Of a stretch of DNA of 5,523 nucleotides, positions 1 to 5,523 are shown piece after piece (the first letter of the stretch is position 1; each line of letters opens with the position of its first letter). Source of the DNA: an uncultured Ignavibacteria bacterium (lineage in GTDB: Bacteria; Bacteroidota; Ignavibacteria; SZUA-365); the NCBI GenBank assembly GCA_913060595.1, contig CAJXSA010000269.1, forward strand, positions 1-5,523. Reading direction: 5' to 3'. The notes under the pieces were generated by a model that worked only from the letters and a program-made list of their open reading frames with translations, was not told the origin of the DNA and did no database searches. The translations under genes were made by a program, and so were the position numbers.

Positions 1-789
1 ACCTATGAGTGGAGCGGCGATCTCGCGTTCCTCGAGAAAGAGACCGTCATGCTGCCTGCGTTCGACTGGGGACAGTGGACCGGCGAGAATATCTTCGACG
101 TCCGTCTCTCCGCACCCAACGGCGGCAGCGACGAATACGGGCACAACGACGCGCAGTACAGTTATTTCGAAACCGTGCCGGTGTTCGATTCCCAGCTCAT
201 CGTTCGCTTCAATACCAACAACGTACCGAGTGAGAATCGCTGGGAAGTGCTCGACCGTGACGGCCAGGTCGTGCACCTGCGCAGCGGCTTCGGTGCGAAC
301 CGTACCTATTACGACACGCTCGACCTCGCCCCGGGCTGCTATGAAATCGTGCTGCACGATTCCGGCGAGGACGGCATCTCCTGGTGGGCGAACAACGACG
401 GAACCGGCTCCTTCCAGTTCCGTCTCGTGGGCGGAGGACTCTGGGACAGCGTCAACCCGGATTTCGGCAAGAACATCCGCTATCCTTTCCGCTACAGCAA
501 CCTCGTGGCGGTGGAGGACGTCCCGAACCGGGTGGAAGGCTTCACGCTGTACCCGAACCCCGCGCATGACAGGGTGCGTGTCGAATACACGACCGAAGCG
601 CCGGCATCACTGCATGTGGAAATCTACGACATGCTGGGCGCGCGCGTCTACAGCGGTGCCGCACGCGAAGTGCAGGACGTCTTCCGTGAAGACGTCTCCA
701 CCGAAACCCTCCAGCCCGGCAGCTATGTCGTGGCGATCATGGACGGATCTCGCATGCTGCGCCGCGTGAAATTCAGCGTCGTGCACTAA
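1..789 (+). CDS. T9SS-sorted secreted protein, 3' part only (5' end outside window)
   Basis: The reading frame is open from the first base, so this is the last 262 residues of a longer protein; the first in-frame ATG (base 49) has no special claim to be a start. The tail from about residue 183 is a T9SS type A sorting domain: LYPNP at 183-187, then a beta-sandwich pattern (VEIYDMLGARVYSG; LQPGSYVVAIMDG; RRVKFSVV) ending at the stop. Such domains direct passage through the outer membrane by T9SS and are then removed. Residues 1-165 are beta-rich, with NPDFGKNIRYPF just before the linker and an acidic DSGEDGISWW motif at 120-129 that could bind calcium. This upstream part recalls accessory regions of large Bacteroidetes secreted proteins such as PNGase F-related or Omp28-related cargo, but that is from memory of the pattern and uncertain. 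The enzymatic or binding domain, if any, lies upstream. The sorting domain is confident; the function of the whole protein is unknown. Confidence 0.9.
   Translation, partial: TYEWSGDLAFLEKETVMLPAFDWGQWTGENIFDVRLSAPNGGSDEYGHNDAQYSYFETVPVFDSQLIVRFNTNNVPSENRWEVLDRDGQVVHLRSGFGANRTYYDTLDLAPGCYEIVLHDSGEDGISWWANNDGTGSFQFRLVGGGLWDSVNPDFGKNIRYPFRYSNLVAVEDVPNRVEGFTLYPNPAHDRVRVEYTTEAPASLHVEIYDMLGARVYSGAAREVQDVFREDVSTETLQPGSYVVAIMDGSRMLRRVKFSVVH
547..786 (+). other. T9SS C-terminal sorting domain of the truncated upstream gene
   Basis: This covers residues 183-262 of the partial protein. It shows the YPNP opening, an alternating hydrophobic pattern, the I-Y-D-M-L-G-x-x-V strand, the L-x-P-G-S-Y-V-V strand and a final short strand (KFSVV) before the stop, which are the standard landmarks of the type A (TIGR04183-like) domain. 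It differs from the domain of the protease downstream, which opens with QNYPNPFNP. Confidence 0.88.
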
Positions 790-809
790 CAAGGCGCACA
801 TGAGCAGTG

Positions 810-842
810 AACGCCGCGCGGTTCTGAGAGCCGCGCGGCGTT
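810..842 (+). terminator. Rho-independent terminator of the upstream T9SS gene
   Basis: A perfect 12-bp GC-rich inverted repeat (810-821 with 831-842) closed by A-A/T-T pairs, with a 9-nt apical segment that can pair a little further (T-G, T-A, C-G around a TGA loop). It is followed by a broken T-rich tract (TTTGCATTTA). It starts 20 bp after the stop at 789, the expected position for ending that transcript, and separates it from the next gene. Confidence 0.85.
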
Positions 843-881
843 TGCATTTACATTCGATGAAAAGAGTGGTAGTTTCTCGGC

Positions 882-1472
882 ATGCGCAGAACATGCATCA
901 TTTTGCTTCTCCTGTGCGCGTCGCTCCCGGTCGCCGCGCAGGAACTGCCGCGCGACACCTCGTCGCAGATGCCCGCCGGTGCGGCCGAAGATCCGGTGTT
1001 CCTGCTTCGTCAGCGCAGCACGCTTTTTCTCCCCGTGTTCAGGGATTACGAGCGTGCGATGCGTGTCCGCGAAGAGGAGATCGCCCTGCGCAACAGCGTC
1101 GCGGTACAGCGAGCGCTCGAACGATTGCGGGAAACACGGCCCGACGGATTGAACGCCTGGCTCCTGGCGCGCTACAACTTCGGCGCACAGTACGCGCATC
1201 TGAGGTCTGACGTGTCACTGTGGGAGGTGCTCGGGACGGTGCTGCTCGGCGAGGCGCTGCGCTTCGCGTACATCTACGCGCGCGAAAGCGTGCGGAGGGA
1301 GTCGGTCACGGAGTTCGATTATCTCTATCTGCCGCAGGGACCCGGTGTCATCCGTACCATGGGCGAGGCACGGGACGCCGCACTGCTGCGTGGGGAGATG
1401 CAGACATGGTCCGTGTGGGAGGAGCTGTACCTGATGAACCGCAACAGGCCCTGCCTCCCGGTTGGGAAATAA
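882..1472 (+). CDS. Small exported protein of unknown function
   Basis: This gene encodes 196 residues. The ATG at 882 is chosen because it begins a clear signal peptide: MRR, a hydrophobic core at 5-15, and a signal peptidase I site V17-A18-A19 before Q20. Cys12 is preceded by LLL, which does not fit a lipobox, so a lipoprotein is unlikely. The mature part is charged and probably mostly helical: 52-86 is rich in Arg and Glu, residues 113-133 are a more hydrophobic stretch (WEVLGTVLLGEALRFAYIYA) that could be a buried or membrane-touching helix, and the tail contains aromatic YLYLPQG and WSVWEELYLMN segments. There is no sorting domain, so it should stay in the periplasm or at the inner membrane. 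A Shine-Dalgarno is weak (GAGTGG about 12 nt upstream), not unusual for this group. I do not recognise a family. The gene follows a terminator and converges on the acetyltransferase gene, so it is probably a single-gene unit. Confidence 0.82.
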   Translation: MRRTCIILLLLCASLPVAAQELPRDTSSQMPAGAAEDPVFLLRQRSTLFLPVFRDYERAMRVREEEIALRNSVAVQRALERLRETRPDGLNAWLLARYNFGAQYAHLRSDVSLWEVLGTVLLGEALRFAYIYARESVRRESVTEFDYLYLPQGPGVIRTMGEARDAALLRGEMQTWSVWEELYLMNRNRPCLPVGK

Positions 1473-1487
1473 TCTCTGCGGGGAGAA

Positions 1488-2030
1488 TCAGCGCGTATCG
1501 CCGGTCCGGGCGGTGCGTTTCAATACGAAGAACAATTCTGCATCGTCTTCCGGCATGCCGTACTGCGTTGCCCTGGCAGGCTGGAATCCGCAGCGCTGCG
1601 TGAGCGCGAGCGACGGTTGATTGTCCGCGTCGAGGCGTGCGATGATGCTGTGGAGGTGGAGGGTTTCGAAGCAGAAGGAAATCAGCGCGTGCAGCGTCTC
1701 TGTGGCGTAGCCCTGTCCGTGGTATTCCCGTGTCAGCGTCATGCCGAGTTCCGCCGCGTCCACCTGTTCGAGCGGCACGTGAATGCCGCAGTCCCCGATG
1801 AGACGGTCGTCGGACAGCAGCACGATGCCGAACTGATACCAGGTCCCGGGAATTCCGGGTGCGAGGCCCTGCATTCCGCGAATGAACTGACGCACTTCGG
1901 ATTCGTGCTCCGGTTTCCAGGACTGGTAGCGCATCAGTTCCCTGTCACTGCGATAGGCATGGACCGACGCACTGTCGGTGAGTCGCAGGGGACGAATGAG
2001 AAGGCGCGATGTGACGATGGTGTTCTGCAT
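1488..2030 (-). CDS. GNAT-family N-acetyltransferase (RimJ/RimL type)
   Basis: This gene encodes a 180-residue cytoplasmic protein of typical length for the Acetyltransf_3 group, which uses acetyl-CoA to acetylate an amine, often a protein N-terminus, a small molecule or an antibiotic. The opening TSRLLIRPLRLTD (7-19) is the usual first strand of this group. Motif A, the acetyl-CoA pyrophosphate loop, is at 101-111 (REYHGQGYATE, matching x-x-x-x-G-x-G/Y-A-x-E). Residues 129-149 give the next strand, the ADNQPS turn and the RCGF motif seen in RimJ/RimL proteins. Strand 77-83 (LIGDCGI) is the usual substrate-side strand. The start at 2030 is supported by an AGG five bases upstream on its strand. 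It runs toward the small exported protein gene, with 15 bp between stops, and away from the protease gene. The substrate cannot be told from sequence; antibiotic resistance, ribosomal protein modification or metabolite acetylation are all possible. Confidence 0.93.
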   Translation of the reverse strand: MQNTIVTSRLLIRPLRLTDSASVHAYRSDRELMRYQSWKPEHESEVRQFIRGMQGLAPGIPGTWYQFGIVLLSDDRLIGDCGIHVPLEQVDAAELGMTLTREYHGQGYATETLHALISFCFETLHLHSIIARLDADNQPSLALTQRCGFQPARATQYGMPEDDAELFFVLKRTARTGDTR

Positions 2031-2217
2031 GTCAGCCTGAGTTCAGAAGCCGAAGTTTAACAAATATTAATTTCATCGCAATAGGGTAAATACGTACTAT
2101 TCTTCGTCGAACGCGCGATATGTGTGCGGGCAAACGCTTCAGCGGCCATGCGGCTGCATTCCCCATATGCTGCCCCGAGCCATTGCGCTGGAATTCATGT
2201 CAACGACCGGAGTACGA
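2031..2217. promoter_or_regulatory. Divergent AT-rich intergenic region with probable promoters
   Basis: This region lies between the starts of the acetyltransferase gene (-) and the protease gene (+). Bases 2052-2105 are strikingly AT-rich compared with the GC-rich genes around them, which marks the likely location of promoters in both directions. For the protease a possible pair is TTCATC (2072-2077) and TACTAT (2095-2100), spaced 17 bp; the -35 half is weak. No confident box was found for the opposite strand. The remaining leader to the protease start (about 2107-2217) is GC-rich and shows no clear riboswitch or hairpin. Confidence 0.4.
2209..2212 (+). promoter_or_regulatory. Ribosome binding site that decides the protease start
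   Basis: GGAG lies five bases before the ATG at 2218. The frame is also open to an ATG at 2122, but that longer start would add 32 residues (including CGQTLQRPCGC) ahead of the signal peptide and lacks a comparable binding site. The 2218 start gives a normal signal peptide immediately, so it is preferred. Confidence 0.7.
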
Positions 2218-5200
2218 ATGCAACGTTTCAACAGCTTTCTCACCCTCGCGCTTCTGTGTGTTGTGCTGGCGGGCCATGCCGGCGCGCAGTCCGCGCGTGA
2301 AAACACGTACACGCTGGAGCGTTTCGCTCCCGAACGCCTCGTCCTCAACACCAGCGCCGGCGTCAGCCGCTTTGCGCTTTCCCCGGCACATATTCTCGTG
2401 CAGTTCCGGGAAGACGTATCGCCCGAACGCCAGCGGGAAATCCTCGGTGCGGAAGCGGGACTGCTGCCGCTCGAGGAAGAAATGATGCTCGCTGCGCCGC
2501 GCGTCGTCGTCGGCAGCATGGCGGAAGGCAGCAGCCTGCAGGAGATCATGGACATACTCGGCAGGCTCGACGCGCTGCCCGAGGTGCAGTTCGCCAATCC
2601 GTTCCTCCGCTACCGGGACGGTGCGGAGCTTGGCATACAGGACCGCTTTCACGTGCGGCTCCGCAGTGGCGCTGACCGCGCCACGCTCGAATCCTTCGCC
2701 GCGGAAGCCGGTGCGGACGTCGTCGGATTCAACCGCTACGATCCCGATATCCATGTGCTGCGCGTGCGTCGCGGAGCCGGGCGCAACGCCTTCGAACTTG
2801 CGGCACACTTTCAGCGCAGCGGTCTTTTCGAATGGGCGGAGCCCGATTTTCTGCGGCTCCTCAAGCGCATGTACACCAATGATACCTATATCTCATACCA
2901 GTGGGCGCTCAATAACGACGGGTCCACGATACAGTACAGCGGCACGCCGGGCGCGGACATGGACATCTTCGCCGCCTGGGCGACGACCACCGGTTCTTCT
3001 TCCGTGCGTGTGGCCATCATCGACGAAGGCGTCGACCTGGCGCATCCCGACCTGCTGGCGAATCTCGATCCCGGCTACGACGCCACGGGACTCGGCAGCA
3101 TGGGCGGACCGCAGGGGAATGACGCGCACGGCACGGCCTGCGCGGGTATCGTGGCCGCGGTCGGCAACAACAATCTCGGCATCGCCGGCATCGCCTACGA
3201 CTGTCGCATCGTTCCCGTGCGCGTGGCCTACGGCGTGGGATCGTACTGGGCGACGTCCGACGCCATCCTCGCCGACGGCATCAACTGGGCGTGGAGCAAC
3301 GGCGGCGCGGACGTGCTCAGCAATTCCTGGGGCGGCGGGTCGCCGTCTTCGCTGATCAACGGTGCCATCGACAACGCCGTCAATTTCGGGCGCGCGGGCA
3401 AGGGCGCCACGGTACTGTTTTCCGCGGGCAACGGCAACAGCTATGTGAAGTATCCGGCGAACTACAACACGACGATCGCTGTCGCGGCGATGAGCATGTG
3501 CGACGAACGCAAGTCGCCGACCTCCTGTGACGGCGAATACTGGTGGGGCAGCGATTACGGGACCAACGTGGACGTCGCCGCACCGGGTGTAAAGATTTAT
3601 GCGACGGACATCAGCGGCAGTGCGGGATACAGCGCATCGGACTATTACCCGACCTTCAACGGCACATCGAGCGCCTGTCCGAACGCAGCGGCCGTCGTCG
3701 CACTCATCTACTCCGTGAATCCCGCGCTCACGCATCAGCAGGCGCGCGACATCCTTGAAACGACAACGGAAAAAGTCGGCGGCTACACGTACACGAGCAA
3801 CGTCGCCGGACAGCCCAACGGCAGCTGGTCGAACGAACTCGGATACGGCCGCGTGAACGCGGCCTACGCCGTGAAGGCGGCCAATCTTTCCATCTGCCTG
3901 ACCGAGACCATTCCGCCGACCATTGTCGCTCCTCCCGCGGTGACCGTTCCCACGGCACCGGGACAGTGTTCGGTTTCCGCGTCGGCCGTCAATCTCGGAA
4001 CGCCGACGGTAGACGACAACTGTCCCCAGACGCTGGTGGTGAGCAATGACGCTCCCGCCTCATTCCCCGCCGGCAGTACGGTGGTGACATGGACCGTCAC
4101 CGACGGCGCGGGCAACAAGGCCACCGCCACGCAGACCGTTACCGTCGTCGACGTGGAAGCGCCGGCGATCAGCGTCTGCGCCGCCGACCGCGAGGTTGAA
4201 GGTGATGCGCTGGACCAGGCGGCCATTCCCGATCTGCGCGGTGAAATCATGGCGAGCGACAACTGCACGCAGGCCGCGAACCTGCAGGTTGCGCAGGATC
4301 CCGTGCCGACTACCGTGCTCGACGACGGCGTACACACGGTGACCTTCACCGTTACCGACGGCGCCGGGAACAAGCAGACATGCACGTCGCTCTTCACCGT
4401 CGTTCGCCGCGTGGAAATTGCGCCGGAATCCCCGGTCGTGGTGGCGGTCAGCGCCTGCAAGTATCCCGTCGTCGTTTCCCGCTCCGTGCGCATCGACAAC
4501 AGCGGCGGCAGTTTCGGCAGCGGTGTGATGATGTGGACGGCCACGACATCCGCCGCGGAGATTACTATGATTACAAGCAGCGGACAGGAGGGCGACGCGC
4601 TTCAGTTCACCATCGACGGCAGGCGTCTTCCGACGGGGACGCATACACGCAGCATCACCATCAACGCGTACAACAGCGCCACCATGACGCCGGCCAGCAA
4701 TGCCCCGTACACGCTGACCGTACGCATCGAAAACCAGCCCGGCGGCAGCGTCACCGTGACGCAGGCAGTCGGCAGCAGCTGGACGCCCTTCCTGAATTCC
4801 AGCGGCCAGACCATCGCCGAGGTGAAGAGCAATGCGGGACCGATCGGGAGCTTCACGGTGCACATGGTTCCGTGCAGCCTTCCGCAGGGACTTGGCCGTG
4901 TGCGCTACGTGCGTCGGAGCTACACGCTGACGAGCACCGCCACGAATCCCGACGTCGACATCCGCCTGTATTACAGCAACACCGAAGCCATGGGACTGGT
5001 CACCAAACCATCGGCGCTGACCGTGTACAACCGTCCCTGGAATTTCTGGATGAGTCTCGGGGGCACGAGCCAGCCGCTGCAGAACATGGTGGAGCTGCAG
5101 GGACTGACTTCTCTCGCCGGTCCCTTCGCGATCGCGCACCCCTGGTTCCCGAAACAGGATGCGGACGCGGCGCTTCCCGTTGCGCTTCGTCTCGAGCAGA

Positions 5201-5442
5201 ACTATCCCAATCCCTTCAATCCCGTCACCACTGTGCGCTTCAGCGTGCCATCGCGACGTCATGTGCGCGTCGGCGTGTACAACATGGTGGGACAACGCGT
5301 CGCCCTGATCGCGGACGAGGTGTTTGACGAGGGGACGCATCATGCGGTCTTCGACGCGTCCGGCCTCCCGAGCGGTTCGTACCGCTGCATGCTGGAAAGC
5401 GACGGTGTCGTTCTGCAGCGCAGCATGACGCTGATGAAGTAA
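2218..5442 (+). CDS. Secreted subtilisin-family (S8) serine protease with HYR domains and T9SS sorting domain
   Basis: This gene encodes a 1074-residue multidomain endopeptidase expected at the cell surface or outside the cell. Residues 1-23 are a signal peptide (core LTLALLCVVLAG; A21-G22-A23 then Gln24). Residues 58-133 and 143-217 are two prodomain-like segments. The S8 catalytic domain spans about 222-556: Asp269 in AIIDEGVD, His304 in NDAHGTACAG, oxyanion Asn405 in FSAGNGN and nucleophile Ser484 in NGTSSACPNA, all intact, so the enzyme should be active. Two HYR domains follow (about 564-645 and 646-729), then a BACON/Ig-like sandwich (about 732-838), a beta-rich region (839-978) and the T9SS sorting domain (about 985-1074, QNYPNPFNP at 994-1002). 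Export would run by Sec, prodomain removal, then T9SS with loss of the tail. HYR and Ig-like modules probably hold the enzyme to substrate or surface. The gene stands alone between a divergent promoter region and a terminator. The natural substrate is unknown; general protein degradation is most likely. Confidence 0.95.
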   Translation: MQRFNSFLTLALLCVVLAGHAGAQSARENTYTLERFAPERLVLNTSAGVSRFALSPAHILVQFREDVSPERQREILGAEAGLLPLEEEMMLAAPRVVVGSMAEGSSLQEIMDILGRLDALPEVQFANPFLRYRDGAELGIQDRFHVRLRSGADRATLESFAAEAGADVVGFNRYDPDIHVLRVRRGAGRNAFELAAHFQRSGLFEWAEPDFLRLLKRMYTNDTYISYQWALNNDGSTIQYSGTPGADMDIFAAWATTTGSSSVRVAIIDEGVDLAHPDLLANLDPGYDATGLGSMGGPQGNDAHGTACAGIVAAVGNNNLGIAGIAYDCRIVPVRVAYGVGSYWATSDAILADGINWAWSNGGADVLSNSWGGGSPSSLINGAIDNAVNFGRAGKGATVLFSAGNGNSYVKYPANYNTTIAVAAMSMCDERKSPTSCDGEYWWGSDYGTNVDVAAPGVKIYATDISGSAGYSASDYYPTFNGTSSACPNAAAVVALIYSVNPALTHQQARDILETTTEKVGGYTYTSNVAGQPNGSWSNELGYGRVNAAYAVKAANLSICLTETIPPTIVAPPAVTVPTAPGQCSVSASAVNLGTPTVDDNCPQTLVVSNDAPASFPAGSTVVTWTVTDGAGNKATATQTVTVVDVEAPAISVCAADREVEGDALDQAAIPDLRGEIMASDNCTQAANLQVAQDPVPTTVLDDGVHTVTFTVTDGAGNKQTCTSLFTVVRRVEIAPESPVVVAVSACKYPVVVSRSVRIDNSGGSFGSGVMMWTATTSAAEITMITSSGQEGDALQFTIDGRRLPTGTHTRSITINAYNSATMTPASNAPYTLTVRIENQPGGSVTVTQAVGSSWTPFLNSSGQTIAEVKSNAGPIGSFTVHMVPCSLPQGLGRVRYVRRSYTLTSTATNPDVDIRLYYSNTEAMGLVTKPSALTVYNRPWNFWMSLGGTSQPLQNMVELQGLTSLAGPFAIAHPWFPKQDADAALPVALRLEQNYPNPFNPVTTVRFSVPSRRHVRVGVYNMVGQRVALIADEVFDEGTHHAVFDASGLPSGSYRCMLESDGVVLQRSMTLMK
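2389..2868 (+). repeat. Two tandem prodomain-like segments in the protease
   Basis: Protein-level repeat. Copy 1 is residues 58-133 and copy 2 residues 143-217. Each begins with a strand (HILVQFRED; FHVRLRSG), continues with a helix leading into the shared AEAG (78-81; 161-165 region AAEAG), a middle strand (APRVVVG; IHVLRVRRG), a second helix (LQEIMDILGRL; AFELAAHFQRS) and a closing strand ending in an A-x-P...FLR pattern (FANPFLRYR; WAEPDFLRLLK). This order matches the I9/fervidolysin-like prodomain fold, which chaperones and inhibits the subtilisin domain until cleaved. The second copy is adjacent to the catalytic domain and is the likelier functional inhibitor. The copies have diverged, so there is no useful nucleotide identity. 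Confidence 0.65.
3907..4404 (+). repeat. Tandem HYR domains in the protease
   Basis: Two Ig-like HYR units of about 83 residues. Both contain the D-N-C turn (VDDNC at 598-602; SDNC at 680-683) and an identical nine-residue strand TVTDGAGNK (626-634 and 711-719). The DNA for that strand, 4093-4119 and 4348-4374, matches at 24 of 27 bases, all differences at third codon positions. Unit 1 has Cys584 and Cys602; unit 2 has Cys654, Cys683 and Cys722, so the disulfide pattern differs between them. HYR domains in secreted bacterial proteins are usually taken to mediate adhesion or spacing. Confidence 0.85.
4411..5151 (+). other. Ig/BACON-like sandwich and beta-rich pre-sorting region of the protease
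   Basis: Residues 732-838 have the look of a BACON-like sandwich: VRIDNSGGSF, MMWTATTS, ITSSGQEGDALQFTID, LPTGTHTRSITI, then a strand YTLTVRIEN. Residues 839-978 form a second unit with an R-x-Y-x-L-T-S-T strand, DIRLYYSNTE, LTVYNRPWNFW and a closing LTSLAGPFAIAH. The latter pattern recurs ahead of QNYPNPFNP sorting domains in Ignavibacteria-like secreted proteins, as far as I recall. Neither has a recognisable catalytic motif; a binding or structural role is inferred. Confidence 0.5.
5170..5439 (+). other. T9SS C-terminal sorting domain of the protease
   Basis: Residues 985-1074. It opens with LPVALRLEQNYPNPFNP, continues with VTTVRFSVP, VRVGVYNMVGQRVA, EGTHHAVFDASGLPSGSY and ends SMTLMK. 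These are the classical landmarks of the type A sorting signal recognised by the T9SS machinery at the outer membrane and cleaved by the sortase PorU in characterised species. Confidence 0.95.
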
Positions 5443-5466
5443 GCATAAGAACAGTCTGGCACAGAA

Positions 5467-5499
5467 AACGCCCCTTCCGGCTCTTCCGGAAGGGGCGTT
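5467..5499. terminator. Bidirectional Rho-independent terminator after the protease gene
   Basis: A perfect 14-bp stem (5467-5480 with 5486-5499) with a five-base loop CTCTT, starting 24 bp after the protease stop. On the + strand it is followed by GTTGTTC, a modest T tract. On the - strand the stem is followed by TTTTCTG-type sequence (AAAA at 5465-5468 on +), a better T run. It probably stops transcripts from both sides, including a possible gene beyond the right edge that runs leftward. Confidence 0.88.
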
Positions 5500-5523
5500 G
5501 TTCATACACGGGGCGGCATTATT

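Noticed and set aside
5..769. A 254-codon open frame overlapping the truncated upstream gene
   Set aside because: Ser/Arg/Thr-rich composition with no domain; the overlapping frame ends in a clear T9SS sorting domain.
882..941. Lipoprotein signal around Cys12 of the small exported protein
   Set aside because: The residues before Cys12 are LLL, with Leu at -1 where a lipobox needs Gly, Ala or Ser; a standard signal peptidase I site follows at 17-19.
1473..1516. Possible terminator between the convergent genes
   Set aside because: Only a 4-bp TCTC/GAGA pair with a six-base loop and a short CCG/CGG pairing can be found, with no T tract on either strand.
2122..2217. Upstream in-frame start for the protease (ATG at 2122)
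   Set aside because: It would put 32 residues with no membrane-targeting character before the signal peptide and lacks a good binding site; the ATG at 2218 has GGAG at proper spacing and begins the signal peptide directly.
2893..3735. A 280-codon minus-strand open frame opposite the catalytic domain
   Set aside because: Composition is Arg/Val/Gly/Asp-rich repeats typical of a frame shadow; the other strand carries an intact catalytic triad.
4060..5505. A 481-codon open frame on the minus strand opposite the 3' half of the protease gene
   Set aside because: It lies opposite a fully supported domain structure, has low-complexity His/Arg/Ala-rich composition, no recognisable motif, and also spans the terminator. 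It is a by-product of GC-rich codon usage.

Overview
This 5.5 kb window looks like chromosomal DNA from a GC-rich member of the Bacteroidota/Chlorobi/Ignavibacteria side of the FCB group. The evidence is two proteins that end in type IX secretion system (T9SS) C-terminal sorting domains, one with a YPNP start and one with the QNYPNPFNP start common in Ignavibacteria, Kapabacteria, Rhodothermia and related lineages. Both readable signal peptides also place a glutamine directly after the predicted signal peptidase I site, as is usual in Bacteroidetes. A species cannot be named from the sequence alone.

Layout: (1) At 1-789 (+) is the 3' part of a gene for a large secreted T9SS cargo protein; its start and any catalytic domain lie outside the window. 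A strong hairpin terminator follows at 810-842. (2) At 882-1472 (+) is a 196-codon gene for a small exported protein of unknown function. (3) Convergent to it, with 15 bp between the stops, is 1488-2030 (-), a RimJ/RimL-type GNAT N-acetyltransferase. (4) An AT-rich divergent intergenic region at 2031-2217 separates it from the dominant gene. (5) At 2218-5442 (+) is a 1074-residue secreted subtilisin-family (S8) protease. Its order is signal peptide, two tandem prodomain-like segments, catalytic domain with intact Asp269/His304/Ser484 and oxyanion Asn405, two HYR domains, a BACON/Ig-like sandwich, an unnamed beta-rich region, and the T9SS sorting domain. (6) A perfect 14-bp stem at 5467-5499 acts as terminator, probably in both directions.

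The genes do not form one operon: terminators, convergent orientation and a divergent promoter region break them into separate units. The common theme is export. Three of four products are predicted to cross the inner membrane and two to be delivered to or beyond the cell surface by T9SS, consistent with protein degradation or adhesion at the surface. No mobile element, CRISPR array, tRNA, rRNA or clearly new multi-gene system is visible. The most unusual point is the apparent duplication of the protease prodomain.
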